DNA of 64,000 nt from Streptomyces canus (GTDB lineage: Bacteria; Actinomycetota; Actinomycetes; Streptomycetales; Streptomycetaceae): the NCBI RefSeq assembly GCF_030816965.1, contig NZ_JAUSYQ010000002.1, positions 9,972,001 to 10,036,000 on the forward strand, read 5' to 3'. The notes under the pieces are model-generated. The model did no database searches. It saw nothing but the letters and a program-made list of their open reading frames with translations, and was not told where the DNA came from. This document shows positions 1 to 9,118 of the stretch, piece by piece. The translations under genes and the position numbers were made by a program. The number at the start of each line of letters is the position of its first letter. The stretch's first letter is position 1.

Positions 1-1523
1 TGCGGGGCCGAGGAGCCCAACTCCAGGCCCAGGGCCACCTGATCGGCGAGCGACGGCGCGGGATCAGTGCGGTGCAGTTCGCGGCGCAGCAGGGCGGCCG
101 CCTCCGCGTAACGGCCCAAATGGCGCTCCATGACGGCGCACAGCACAACAGCGGACGCCCGCGACCCCGTCCCGTCGTCCGGGTCGGGCAGGGCGATCAC
201 CTGGTGCAACAGGTCTCGGCTCTCCCGGAGCCGGCCGCCGACGCCCAGCGCCCGGGCCCGCCGCAGCATCAACTCGCGCCGTCTGCTCGCGTGTTCCGGC
301 GTGTGTGGAAGGTGCCGCAGCACCACCTCCAGCCAGTGCGCGCTGCTCGCGGGCGCCGTGTGCGCGGCCTGCTCGGCGGCCTCGTCCAGCACGGCAGCCG
401 CCCGTGGATCCCAGCCGGACAGCGACTGCTCGGCGTGGTGCGCCCGCTCGGCCAGCGGGGCGCCGGTCCGGGCGAGTTCGGCGCCGACGAGCCGGTGGGT
501 CTGCGTGCGCAGCCAAGGATCGGTGCCGTCGCGGACGAGGCTGCGCAGCACGGGGTGGCGCAGTGCGAGCCGCCCGTGCGGTCCGGTGCGCAGCAGGTCG
601 CGCCTGGTCAGTACGGCGAGGTCCGCGGCCAGTTGTCCCGGCTCGTGGCCGGTCACCGGGCCGAGCAGCGCGGGTGTGGCGTGATCGCCCAGCGCGGCCA
701 CCACTTGGACGAGTCGGCCCTGCGACGGCGTGAGCGGGGTCAGCTCGTCCAGCAGCAGCGCCCCGAGGCCGGTCGTGGACAGTCGGCTCACCGACGCGCC
801 CTCGCGGTGCGCCTGGAGCAGGGTCAGCAGGTACAGCGGGTTGCCCTCGCTCGCCGTGAAGAGCCGGACGGCCTCGTCGCGGGCCAGGTGGGGGGTGAGC
901 AGCTCGACGCCTTCCCGCTCGTCGAGCGGGCCCAGGACCGTCCGCCGTACTGTGCCGGCGTCGATGCCGCGGGTGAGGGTCGCGGTGAGCGATGCGGGGC
1001 TCTGCCGGTCGCGGCGGGCCAGGACCAGCAGGACACGGGCGCGCACGGGGTGGCGTACGAGATGGTCGAGGAGTTCCAGCGACGCGGCGTCCGCCCAGTG
1101 CATGTCGTCCAGGACCACGACCAGCGCAGACCCCGCGGCATGCGTCAACAGGGCGGCGGTGGCCCGGTGCAGGTGGAAGCGGTCGGTGCGGCGAGGAGCA
1201 CCGCTGAGCACCGGGGCGACCTCGGCGGCCCCCGGGAAGGACTCCACGGCCTGCGGATCGAGGTCGCAGAAGGCGTCGGTGAACGGCTGGAAGGGGATGT
1301 GGCGTTCGTACTCCGTCGCCCGGCCGCGCAGTACCGCCGCCCCGCGCCGCGTCGCGCCCAGGCACAGCTCATGGACCAGCCGGCTCTTGCCGATGCCCGC
1401 CTCACCGCTGATGTCCAGCACCGCCGGGCGGCCGGGCACGTCCCCCACCACATCGGCCAGCAGCCGCTCCACCCGCGCGAGTTCAGCCTCTCTGCCGACC
1501 AGCGGTGTCCGTTGCGTCGTCAT
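1..1523 (-). CDS. LuxR/LAL-type ATP-binding transcriptional regulator, 3' end cut by window edge
   Basis: The reading frame opens at an ATG whose first base is 1523 and runs off the left edge, so about 507 residues are visible and the C-terminus is missing. The N-terminus reads MTTQRTPLVGREAEL, a typical start of large AAA/STAND regulators. A Walker A motif GEAGIGKS lies at residues 40-47 and a Walker B-like LDDMHWAD at 138-145. The rest looks like the helical and TPR-rich linker of LAL proteins. In that family a C-terminal LuxR helix-turn-helix binds DNA; it would lie outside the window, so assignment as a transcription factor is inference. The gene is divergent from the WD40 gene at 1817. 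Confidence 0.8.
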   Translation of the reverse strand, partial: MTTQRTPLVGREAELARVERLLADVVGDVPGRPAVLDISGEAGIGKSRLVHELCLGATRRGAAVLRGRATEYERHIPFQPFTDAFCDLDPQAVESFPGAAEVAPVLSGAPRRTDRFHLHRATAALLTHAAGSALVVVLDDMHWADAASLELLDHLVRHPVRARVLLVLARRDRQSPASLTATLTRGIDAGTVRRTVLGPLDEREGVELLTPHLARDEAVRLFTASEGNPLYLLTLLQAHREGASVSRLSTTGLGALLLDELTPLTPSQGRLVQVVAALGDHATPALLGPVTGHEPGQLAADLAVLTRRDLLRTGPHGRLALRHPVLRSLVRDGTDPWLRTQTHRLVGAELARTGAPLAERAHHAEQSLSGWDPRAAAVLDEAAEQAAHTAPASSAHWLEVVLRHLPHTPEHASRRRELMLRRARALGVGGRLRESRDLLHQVIALPDPDDGTGSRASAVVLCAVMERHLGRYAEAAALLRRELHRTDPAPSLADQVALGLELGSSAP

Positions 1524-1693
1524 GCCTCAAGCCCCCCACGGCAGTTGTGCCCCCGCACATCCTGTCGTACGCCAGTGACAACCTGCGGGTTCGTGTCCGC
1601 GATCTCACACCGCGTCGACGCCGGGCGCCGGACCATGAGCGTCGAGCAGCGGCACGGCGAGGTCTCGTCCGGCGGGGACGAGCGGATGCGGAA

Positions 1694-1716
1694 ACTACGT
1701 AACCGGACTACGTAAC
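1694..1716. promoter_or_regulatory. Direct repeat ACTACGTAAC in divergent promoter region
   Basis: Two exact copies of the 10-mer ACTACGTAAC lie at 1694-1703 and 1707-1716, a 13-bp start-to-start spacing, in the gap between the divergent LAL-type regulator and the WD40 gene. Each copy contains the palindrome TACGTA. Direct repeats of this kind often bind activators near a -35 region. Which gene they serve is not visible. Confidence 0.4.
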
Positions 1717-1816
1717 AGCACGATCGCCCCGGCCCGACACTCGCGGAAAGATCAAGTCCGTGGGAGCCGCGGCTATTGCCGCACCAGGAAGGTTCCGCGG
1801 ATTCGGGGGAGGACGG

Positions 1817-2875
1817 ATGTTGATCGTCGGCATCGTGGCAGGCATGGCCCTGCTGGCTGTCCTGATCGTCGTATGGGTGATCCGGCGGTCGGACGGCCGC
1901 TACCGGTTCCGGCCGTCGTTCGAGGCGGCCTGCGAGGTCACGGTCGGCGGCCGCACACTCGTGGCGTACTCCGGGCACCGCAAGGTGATCCGGCTCGCGG
2001 ACCCGGTCGCGCGCGAGGACACGGCGGTCCTCACGGACTCGCGCACCTGGATCCGCGCGCTGTGCGAGATCCACGTCGACGGCAGGCCCCTGCTGGCGTC
2101 CGGCGGCCGCGACGGTGTCGTCCGGCTCTGGGATCTGGAGAACCGCGGCGAACTGGTGGCCTCCCTCACCGGTCACCGCGGCTGGGTGTTCGCGCTGTGC
2201 ACCCTGCGTGTCTCAGGGCGCGACCTGCTGGCCTCGGCCGGCCGGGACGGCGCGATACGCCTCTGGGACCCGCGCGACGGCCGGCTGGTGCGCACGATGG
2301 TCGCCGGCCCCCGGAGGCCGTGGACCCAGGCCCTGTGCCAGGTGCGCACGGGCGGGAGAACGCTGCTCGCGTCCGGACACGGCAACGGCACAGTGAACCT
2401 CTGGCACGCCGAATCCGGGCAACCGGTACTGGAGCTGGTCGCGCACAACCGCATCGTATGGACGCTGTGCGAGGTGTCCGACGGCGACCGCACTCTGCTC
2501 GCCACCGCCGGCTGGGACGGGAACGTCCGGCTGTGGGACCTGGAGGAACCGCGGGAGACCCACGTGTTCACCGCCGGTGTCGGGCCCGTGTACGCCCTGT
2601 GCCAGGCGGAAGCCGGTGACCGCACACTCCTGGTCGCGGGCGGCGACGGACCGGGCACCGCGGTCTGGGACCCGTTCACCGGCGAGCGCGCCGGCGACCT
2701 GGGAATGGACCTCGCCGGCTTTCTCAGCGGCCACGGCTGGGTCCGCGCCGCCTGCCAGGTCCGGCAGGCCCAGGGCCCGCCGCTGATCATCACCGCGGGG
2801 TACGACGACGGGCTACGCGTGTGGGACGTGGCGAAGGAGATCGGGGCGCCTCCTCCAGGAACAAGAGCGCCCTGA
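1817..2875 (+). CDS. Membrane-anchored seven-repeat WD40 protein
   Basis: 352 residues. The ATG at 1817 was preferred to an in-frame upstream GTG at 1760 because GGGGGAGGA lies just before it and the protein then begins directly with a membrane segment (residues 1-20, LIVGIVAGMALLAVLIVVWVI type). About seven repeats of roughly 45 residues follow, each with an ALC-x-V start, a LLAS-GGRDG turn and an LWD-like end, enough for one complete seven-bladed propeller. The expected arrangement is an N-terminal anchor with the propeller on one membrane face, acting as a protein-binding scaffold. No kinase or enzymatic domain is present. The partner is unknown. Confidence 0.82.
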   Translation: MLIVGIVAGMALLAVLIVVWVIRRSDGRYRFRPSFEAACEVTVGGRTLVAYSGHRKVIRLADPVAREDTAVLTDSRTWIRALCEIHVDGRPLLASGGRDGVVRLWDLENRGELVASLTGHRGWVFALCTLRVSGRDLLASAGRDGAIRLWDPRDGRLVRTMVAGPRRPWTQALCQVRTGGRTLLASGHGNGTVNLWHAESGQPVLELVAHNRIVWTLCEVSDGDRTLLATAGWDGNVRLWDLEEPRETHVFTAGVGPVYALCQAEAGDRTLLVAGGDGPGTAVWDPFTGERAGDLGMDLAGFLSGHGWVRAACQVRQAQGPPLIITAGYDDGLRVWDVAKEIGAPPPGTRAP

Positions 2876-3212
2876 CCGCTCCACCCGACGAGGTGGGCAC
2901 AGCGGCCGCATGACCAGAGGCCGTATCTCACCAGCAGCGATCAGGAGCATGGCTAGCTGGGCAGGCGGCCCAACAGCATGGACTCTCTTCCGTCCTGTCG
3001 TGACGCTCGCGTCCCACAGGCCTGCGGTGTCACCGCTCAGTGAGGGCCGCAGGACACCGCGTCGTCAGCGCTTCCTGACCGTGGGTCGGCAGGCCCGCAG
3101 GCAGAGGACAGGGGAAAGCGACGCTCTGCGTTCAACCTGGCTCGTAGGGGTGGTGTCGTACCCGAGTGCTCCGCCCCGCTCACGGCAACGGCGCCCGGCA
3201 CCCACGGAGAAG
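2876..3212. other. Intergenic, no gene seen
   Basis: No frame in this 337-bp stretch shows a recognisable protein or a well-placed ribosome binding site. It lies between the convergent ends of the WD40 and MerR genes. Confidence 0.5.
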
Positions 3213-3617
3213 TCACCGTGCAGGAGTTCTCGTGAGGCGCTCGGCCAGCGTGGCGGCGAACTCCTCCGCTCGCGCCAGCTGGGTGCGCAGATCCTCGACC
3301 CGCCGCTGGGCGGCCTGCTCGAAGCCGCGAATCCGGTCCAGCAGTTCCTCGTGCTCCTCGGGCGGCAGTTCCTCGCCCGTGTCGAGGCGGTCGGTGGCCT
3401 CCAGCAGGGCGCGCATCTCGTCGAGGGTGAACCCGAGAGGCTTCATACGGCGGATGACCATCAGGCGGGCGACGTCGGACTCGGTGTAGAGGCGGAAGCC
3501 GCCCTGGGAGCGGGCGGAGGGGGTGACAAGGCCGGTGTCCTCGTAGTGCCGGATCGTGCGCAGCGACAGCTCGGTCCGTGTGGCGACCTCGCCGATCTGC
3601 ATGTGCTCGCTGCTCAC
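3213..3617 (-). CDS. MerR family transcriptional regulator
   Basis: 134 residues, GTG start at 3617 preceded by GAGGAAGG eight bases upstream. The N-terminus MQIGEVATRTELSLRTIRHY is the classic MerR winged helix-turn-helix, followed by the second helix pair (RLMVIRRMKPLGFTLDEMRALL) and a long C-terminal coiled coil (residues about 80-130) for dimerisation. There are no cysteines placed as in metal or SoxR-type sensors, so the inducer is unknown. The gene is divergent from the SulP transporter, and the 24-bp palindrome at 3666-3689 is its likely operator, consistent with autoregulation. Confidence 0.9.
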   Translation of the reverse strand: MSSEHMQIGEVATRTELSLRTIRHYEDTGLVTPSARSQGGFRLYTESDVARLMVIRRMKPLGFTLDEMRALLEATDRLDTGEELPPEEHEELLDRIRGFEQAAQRRVEDLRTQLARAEEFAATLAERLTRTPAR

Positions 3618-3665
3618 GCGGGGCGCCTTCCTCGTCTCTCGCCATGGCCGCGCACGGCCACTGAT

Positions 3666-3689
3666 CTCTACCCTAACGTTAGGGTAGAG
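3666..3689. promoter_or_regulatory. Perfect 24-bp palindrome, probable MerR operator
   Basis: The left arm CTCTACCCTAAC is followed at once by its exact reverse complement. It lies 48 bp upstream of the MerR start. MerR regulators bind long dyads of this type between the -35 and -10 elements, with a wide spacer, and untwist the promoter. The site could serve merR, the rightward transcript, or both. Confidence 0.8.
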
Positions 3690-4029
3690 TTGCCTCGGTG
3701 TCGGACCAGCTGCCTTTCGTGCCGTTTGCGTGGTGCGGGGATGCCGTCAAGTGGCCGTCACCGGTGTCGGGGCCGATGATGCCGCCGGCGAAGACCGATA
3801 CCTGCAGGAGAGAGCGTGCGTGTGCCCATGATGCCCGGCGCCGCTGCCTGCCCGCCGTGACCCTTCCTCCCGCAACAGCGCACGATCCGGTGGCGGATCG
3901 CTGCGCCGCCGCCCCCTGACTTCGGTCCGCTGCTCGCGGACTCGGTGGTCGGCCGCCCCGGCCTCCCACACCTTCCCGTACGCCCGCCGTGATGCCGGGT
4001 GTGCCCGAGCACGACAGGTTCTTCTCGTC
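3690..4029 (+). other. Leader region before SulP with a possible 14-codon uORF
   Basis: The stretch has no convincing full gene. A short reading frame at 3816-3860 (GTG start, peptide MRVPMMPGAAACPP) follows AGGAGAG closely and ends with a cysteine near its stop. It could be a leader peptide for the transporter or chance. Confidence 0.3.
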
Positions 4030-5538
4030 TTGTCCTCCTCCGCACTGTCCCCGGCCGCCTGGCTGCACGGCTCCCGGCGCCCTGCCTGGCTTTCCGATCC
4101 GAAGGTGCTGCGCACCGAGGTACTGGCCGGGCTCGTGGTCGCGCTCGCTTTGATCCCCGAGGCCATCTCGTTCTCGGTCATCGCCGGGGTCGACCCGGCC
4201 ATCGGCCTGTTCGCCTCGTTCACCATGGCCGTGACCATCGCGATCGTCGGCGGCCGACCGGCCATGATCTCCGCCGCCACCGGCGCGGTCGCCCTGGTCA
4301 TCGCCCCGCTCAACCGCGAGCACGGCTTCGGCTACCTCGTCGCCGCCGTCATCCTGGCCGGCGTCTTCCAGATCGTCCTCGGCGCCCTGGGCGTGGCGAA
4401 GCTGATGCGGTTCGTGCCGCGCAGCGTGATGGTCGGCTTCGTCAACTCCCTCGCGATCCTCATCTTCATGGCGCAGGTGCCGGAGATGACCGACGTACCA
4501 TGGCCGGTCTATCCGCTGATCGCGGCCGGTCTGGCGCTGATGGTGTTCTTCCCGAAGGTCACCAAGGTGATCCCGGCCCCTCTGGTGTCGATCGTGATCC
4601 TCACGGTCATCACGGTGGCCGCCGGGATCGCGGTGCCGACGGTAGGGGACAAGGGCGAGCTGCCCTCCTCGCTCCCCATGCCCGGGCTACCGGACGTGCC
4701 CTTCACCCTGGACACCCTCACCACCATCGCGCCCTACGCGCTCGCCATGGCGCTGGTCGGTCTGATGGAGTCGCTGATGACCGCCAAGCTCGTGGACGAC
4801 ATCACCGACACCCACTCCTCCAAGACCCGCGAGTCCGTCGGACAGGGAATCGCCAACATCGTCACCGGCTTCTTCGGCGGCATGGGCGGCTGCGCCATGA
4901 TCGGGCAGACGATGATCAACGTACGCGTGTCGGGCGCCCGTACCCGGCTGTCGACGTTCCTGGCCGGTGCGTTCCTGATGGTGCTGTGCGTCGTCTTCGG
5001 GCCGGTCGTCTCGGACATCCCGATGGCCGTGCTGGTCGCGGTGATGGTCATGGTGTCGGTGGGCACCTTCGACTGGCACTCCATCGCGCCGAAGACCCTG
5101 AAACGGATGCCGGCCGGGGAGATCACGGTCATGCTGGTCACCGTCGCGTGTGTGGTCGCCACCCACAACCTCGCCATCGGTGTCGTCGTCGGCTCGATCA
5201 CCGCGATGGTCGTCTTCGCCAAGCGGGTCGCCCACCTGGCCGAGGTCACCGCTGTGACCGACCCCGACGGCACGTCTGTGATCTACCGGATGACCGGCGA
5301 GCTGTTCTTCGCCTCCTCCAACGACCTCGTCGGCCGGTTCGACTACGCCGGCGACCCCGACAAGGTCGTCATCGATCTGTCCGCCGCGCACATCTGGGAC
5401 GCCTCCTCCGTTGCGGCCCTCGACGCCATCGAGACCAAGTACGCCCAGCGCGGCAAGACCGTCAGCATCACCGGACTGAACGAGCCCAGCGCCCGCATCC
5501 ACGACACGCTCAGCGGCGAACTCACCGGCCACCGCTGA
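4030..5538 (+). CDS. SulP family anion transporter with STAS domain
   Basis: 502 residues, TTG-type start. The N-terminal 380 residues form about ten to twelve hydrophobic segments with the SulP signature region (LIPEAISFSVIAGVDPAIGLF near residues 40-60), and GGMGGCAMIGQTMINV in the middle. The C-terminal STAS domain (about residues 400-490) contains VIDLSAAHIWDASSVAALDA. The family exchanges or imports sulfate, bicarbonate or other anions across the cytoplasmic membrane; the substrate cannot be read from sequence. The gene lies downstream of a MerR-type palindrome and ends at a strong terminator, so it is probably monocistronic. Confidence 0.92.
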   Translation: MSSSALSPAAWLHGSRRPAWLSDPKVLRTEVLAGLVVALALIPEAISFSVIAGVDPAIGLFASFTMAVTIAIVGGRPAMISAATGAVALVIAPLNREHGFGYLVAAVILAGVFQIVLGALGVAKLMRFVPRSVMVGFVNSLAILIFMAQVPEMTDVPWPVYPLIAAGLALMVFFPKVTKVIPAPLVSIVILTVITVAAGIAVPTVGDKGELPSSLPMPGLPDVPFTLDTLTTIAPYALAMALVGLMESLMTAKLVDDITDTHSSKTRESVGQGIANIVTGFFGGMGGCAMIGQTMINVRVSGARTRLSTFLAGAFLMVLCVVFGPVVSDIPMAVLVAVMVMVSVGTFDWHSIAPKTLKRMPAGEITVMLVTVACVVATHNLAIGVVVGSITAMVVFAKRVAHLAEVTAVTDPDGTSVIYRMTGELFFASSNDLVGRFDYAGDPDKVVIDLSAAHIWDASSVAALDAIETKYAQRGKTVSITGLNEPSARIHDTLSGELTGHR

Positions 5539-5546
5539 TCGGCACA

Positions 5547-5600
5547 CGAACCGGCCGAGGGCCGCGGAGCCATCGCGCTCCGCGACCCTCGGCCGGTTCG
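5547..5600 (+). terminator. Strong hairpin terminator after SulP
   Basis: A nearly perfect inverted repeat of over 20 bp per arm (CGAACCGGCCGAGG ... CCTCGGCCGGTTCG) begins nine bases after the SulP stop. There is no U-run, as is usual for actinomycete terminators. Confidence 0.85.
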
Positions 5601-6189
5601 CCCCAGCTGCGTCCCAGAGCTCTCGAAGGGCAAGTGCCGCCTGGCTGACGCCGCGACAAGCAGCCCCGATGCGACCGCAGCGCCCCAAGGCCGCCTGCCC
5701 CTCGCCAACGTGGCCCTCAGGCCGGCGATCCGCCACACCACGGATCCCCGGCACCTCACGACCGCCACCGTCGGCCGGCATGAGGCACGCCCGGTCTCGG
5801 ACGGCGGGCAGCGCTGAGAGCGGAAGGGTCCGCCGCCCGTCAGTGCTGCGCCAGGAGCGGACCGGCGAGGCGATGAGCGCCGCCGGGTGCCGTTCGGGGC
5901 GGACAAGCCGCCTGGGCTTCGGGTGCTCTTTCGCGGTGTGCGGCCTGACCGAGCTGCGCCCAGCCGTCGGCGGCACCGCGGTGAGCAGTGCCTCGCGAAG
6001 GGCACGACGAGCATTCGGGCCCCGCCGCATCAGGATCAGCAGCTGACTCACTTGATCCCCGGTGCCTCGGGGCTGCCGGATCGGCCGGGTTTGCCTTCCC
6101 AGGGGTATCGCCACTGTCCGATGTCGGGTCCAATGGTGAGAGTCAGGCTCTTCCGCACCTGCACCCGCACCGGTGAGAAGAGGCACGCT
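5601..6189. other. Intergenic, no gene recognised
   Basis: Frames on both strands are arginine-rich and low in complexity, as expected of non-coding high-G+C DNA. The 3' part must carry the promoter of the NfeD/SPFH pair. Confidence 0.5.
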
Positions 6190-6621
6190 ATGGATCCATG
6201 GCTGATCTGGTTGGTCGTCGCAGCCGTGTTGGCGGTGGCGGAGATCGTCACCCTTACCGCCGCTCTCGGAATGCTGAGTGTGTCCGCCTTGGTCACGGCG
6301 GGATCCGCTGCGGTCGGGCTGCCTCTGCCCTTCCAGTTCCTGGTGTTCGCCCTCGTCGCCACGGGCACCGTGGTGTTCGTGCGTCCTATCGCGCTGCGCC
6401 ACGTGCTCCGGCCGCAAGTGCAGCGATTCGGCATCGACGCTCTGGTGGGCAGGCCTGCTTATGTCCTCTCGGAGGTGACGGGCCGAGGCGGCAGGGTCCG
6501 TATCGACGGTGAGGAATGGACGGCCCGCGCCTACGACGAGACGCTGGTGATTCCGCCTGGAAAGACCGTCGACGTCATGGAGATCAGCGGCGCCACCGCG
6601 CTCGTCTACCCCCGGGACTGA
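6190..6621 (+). CDS. NfeD-like membrane protein
   Basis: 143 residues, ATG at 6190 preceded by GAGAAGAGG. Three hydrophobic segments (about residues 4-75) are followed by a soluble OB-fold-like domain (residues 80-143) with ALVGRPAYVLSEVTGRGG and VDVMEISGATALVYPRD, typical of short NfeD proteins. The stop is only four bases from the SPFH gene, so the two are cotranscribed. NfeD partners of SPFH proteins help organise membrane microdomains and influence protein quality control. Longer NfeD proteins carry a ClpP-like protease domain that is absent here. Confidence 0.9.
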   Translation: MDPWLIWLVVAAVLAVAEIVTLTAALGMLSVSALVTAGSAAVGLPLPFQFLVFALVATGTVVFVRPIALRHVLRPQVQRFGIDALVGRPAYVLSEVTGRGGRVRIDGEEWTARAYDETLVIPPGKTVDVMEISGATALVYPRD

Positions 6622-6625
6622 AACC

Positions 6626-7654
6626 ATGGAAACCTCGGCGTTCCTCATTGCCGGCCTGATCTTCGCGCTGATCGCGGTCTTTACCGTGGTGCGAGCGGTC
6701 CGTATCGTGCCGCAGGCGCGTGCTCGTAATGTCGAGCGGCTCGGGCGCTACCACCGGACCCTGAGTCCGGGTCTCAGCCTTGTCATCCCGTACATCGACC
6801 GGGTTCATCCGGTGATCGACCTGCGGGAACAGGTCGTCTCCTTCAAGCCGCAACCGGTCATCACCGAGGACAATCTGGTCGTCGAGATCGACACCGTCCT
6901 GTACTTCCAGGTCACCGACCCACGAGCAGCGTTCTATGAGATCGCGAATTTCCTGCAGGCGGTCGAACAGCTCACTGTGACCACCCTGCGCAATGTCGTG
7001 GGATCCATGGACCTGGAAAAGACGCTCACCTCACGGGACACCATCAACAGCCAGCTCCGCGGCGTACTGGACGAGGCCACCGGCAAGTGGGGGCTGAGGG
7101 TCAATCGGGTGGAGATCAAGGCCATCGATCCGCCGCAGTCCATCAAGGACGCGATGCAGAAACAGATGCGGGCCGAGAGGGACAAGCGGGCCGCGATTCT
7201 CGGGGCTGAGGGACAACGCCAATCGCAGATCCTCACCGCCGAAGGCGACAAGCAGGCCGCTGTCCTGCGCGCCGAGGGTAACCGTACTGCTGCGATCCTC
7301 CAGGCCGAGGGCCAGTCCCGGGCGATCGACGAGGTCTTCCAGGCCGTGCATCGCAACGACCCCGACCCCAAACTCCTGGCTTACCAGTACCTGCAGACAC
7401 TGCCCCAACTGGCGCAAGGTTCGGGGAACAACTTCTGGGTGATCCCCAGCGAGATCACCTCCGCACTCCAGGGCGTGTCCCGCGCCTTCACCGAGGTGCT
7501 GCCCCAGTCTCCGGCCACCCGCGAGAAACCCTCGGACGACAGCGCTGAGCGGGCCGCTGACGACGCGGCTCAGGCCGCGGAAGCCGCCGCCGCGGCTCTC
7601 GCCGACGCGGCCGAGGCCGACCGCGCCGCCCCCGACGGCCTCCCGCCTCGCTGA
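6626..7654 (+). CDS. SPFH/band 7 (stomatin-like) membrane protein
   Basis: 342 residues. An N-terminal membrane helix (residues 5-25) leads into the SPFH domain (VRIVPQARARNVERLGRYHR to about residue 180), then a coiled coil rich in A-E-G-x-R/K repeats (AEGQRQSQILTAEGDKQ and further copies, residues 185-235). The C-terminal 50 residues are alanine and glutamate rich. The family oligomerises on the membrane inner face into flotillin or stomatin-like platforms. It is the natural partner of the NfeD protein directly upstream. Confidence 0.93.
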   Translation: METSAFLIAGLIFALIAVFTVVRAVRIVPQARARNVERLGRYHRTLSPGLSLVIPYIDRVHPVIDLREQVVSFKPQPVITEDNLVVEIDTVLYFQVTDPRAAFYEIANFLQAVEQLTVTTLRNVVGSMDLEKTLTSRDTINSQLRGVLDEATGKWGLRVNRVEIKAIDPPQSIKDAMQKQMRAERDKRAAILGAEGQRQSQILTAEGDKQAAVLRAEGNRTAAILQAEGQSRAIDEVFQAVHRNDPDPKLLAYQYLQTLPQLAQGSGNNFWVIPSEITSALQGVSRAFTEVLPQSPATREKPSDDSAERAADDAAQAAEAAAAALADAAEADRAAPDGLPPR

Positions 7655-8140
7655 CGGTGGATGAAGACCACCGGACGACGGCGTGCGGGCTGTTGTGCTG
7701 TTGGCCTCGGATTCGCCGCAGAGGACGGCCAGAGCGCGGTCAAGGCAGGCAGCAACGTGGCTGTCCGGGAGATCGGGATCGGGGAGACGTGATGAGCCGG
7801 TTGTGCGTCGACCCCACTTTCGTGGTTCCGGTCTCTACCCCAAGGTGGTACAGGGCCCATACGTCACGCGATGGTCTGCGGGTCGGGGAGCAGCCCTCCC
7901 TCGGACAGGCCGGCGGTGGAGGGCAAGGTATCGACCTCGCCGGAGGCGCCGAGCAGCGGGTCCTGGAAGTCGTTCACGCCGACCACCCTTGACGGGCGCG
8001 TGCTGCGCTCGCACAGCAGGAGTCCCGACCGGTCAGGAGGCCACCAGCATGGCGCTGACCGAGTCGCAGGTGACCAGCCCGCGCTGGGCGCCTGAAAAGT
8101 GTTCGTCGCCCGTCGTCCAGCGGCGCTAACCTCGCTGATC
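7655..8140. other. Intergenic, possible truncated gene start
   Basis: An excellent AGGAGG site precedes an ATG near 8050, but the frame (MALTESQVTSPRW) stops after 26 codons, which looks like a truncated gene head. On the minus strand the last 50 codons of a frame ending at 7864 (VVGVNDFQDPLLGASGEV) also look protein-like but have no start. Neither is recognised. Confidence 0.35.
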
Positions 8141-9118
8141 ATGGGAGCACGAGCGCAATACGTCGTCGTCGAGAACGGCGCCTGGCAGCGGTACTACTCG
8201 CACTGGGCCGCCAACCGGGTGGTCGACGATCTGCTGCCCGGCCCGGTTGCGGCGACACGCGGCTTCCGCGCCAACCAGGAGATCGACGAATGGCTCGACG
8301 ACGTGTGGTGCGAGGGCGCCGCACTCGTCGACCACGACCGCCGGACCCTGCTCTGGTTCGCCTTCGCGGACAGCTGGGCCGACCACATCGCCGCCCGCGC
8401 CGTACTGGCCCGGACATGGCCCGGCTGGGACGTCCGCTTCGCGCACGACGGCATGGGCGATCTGACCCACCACCTGGGCCTCGGCCGGTACCTGACCCGT
8501 GCGCCGGGCTGGTTCGAGACCTTCGAGCCTTCCGGGTTCGCGGCCACGGAGTACACCGAGCCCTCCTCCGTCGTCTCCCTGCGCTTGCCCGGCGGAAGCG
8601 TTCGCGCGTGGGGCAGCGACTGGGAGCCCATCGAGCACCTTGCCGGCGGCCCCGGCCTGATCGACCTGCTCGTCGCGGCGCCGTCCACCCCTGCGCTCAC
8701 CGACATGCCGTACGGCGGCGTCCATTTCGACCCGCAGGCCCGCACCGTCTCCCTCTGGGCGGTGCAGACCGTGACCGGCATCCACAACTGGCCGTTGCCG
8801 CGCTGGGAGAACTGGTCCCTGGACTTCCGCGGCGACGACCACACCCAGCAGGCCAGGCTGCTCCCCACGGACTTTCCTCTCCCGCGGCCCCCACTCACGG
8901 CCGCACTACGGCGACTCAGCGACGGCCTCGACACCCCGCCCCCCGACAACGGCCCGCTCCTTGCCCACGCCGCGGCTGTGCGCAGTCCGGAGGGCACCGT
9001 CCCCGTGGTCAACCCCGCTGCGCTGATACCGCACGAACCCGCCGACCCCACCCCGGCCGAACTGTCCGCGCTGCGTACGACGCTCGATGCGCTGGTCGTA
9101 GGGGCGGAGGTCGACTGA
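8141..9118 (+). CDS. Conserved hypothetical protein, actinomycete type
   Basis: 325 residues from the ATG at 8141; an earlier in-frame start exists at 8099 but adds basic, low-quality sequence. No signal peptide or membrane segment is visible and I recognise no domain. The protein is rich in tryptophan (for example RYYSHWAANR, IDEWLDDVW, WADHIAARAVLARTWPGWDV, NWPLPRWENWSLDF), suggesting a compact globular fold. No close neighbour suggests a pathway; upstream and downstream are intergenic or decayed. Function unknown. Confidence 0.75.
   Translation: MGARAQYVVVENGAWQRYYSHWAANRVVDDLLPGPVAATRGFRANQEIDEWLDDVWCEGAALVDHDRRTLLWFAFADSWADHIAARAVLARTWPGWDVRFAHDGMGDLTHHLGLGRYLTRAPGWFETFEPSGFAATEYTEPSSVVSLRLPGGSVRAWGSDWEPIEHLAGGPGLIDLLVAAPSTPALTDMPYGGVHFDPQARTVSLWAVQTVTGIHNWPLPRWENWSLDFRGDDHTQQARLLPTDFPLPRPPLTAALRRLSDGLDTPPPDNGPLLAHAAAVRSPEGTVPVVNPAALIPHEPADPTPAELSALRTTLDALVVGAEVD

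Noticed and set aside
64..1365. Long minus frame with proline-arginine-rich sequence
   Set aside because: It is a shadow of the LAL-type regulator, which lies in another minus frame and carries clear Walker motifs.
7864..8040. Minus frame ending at 7864 with a protein-like tail
   Set aside because: No start or family and low-quality upstream sequence; left as unassigned DNA.
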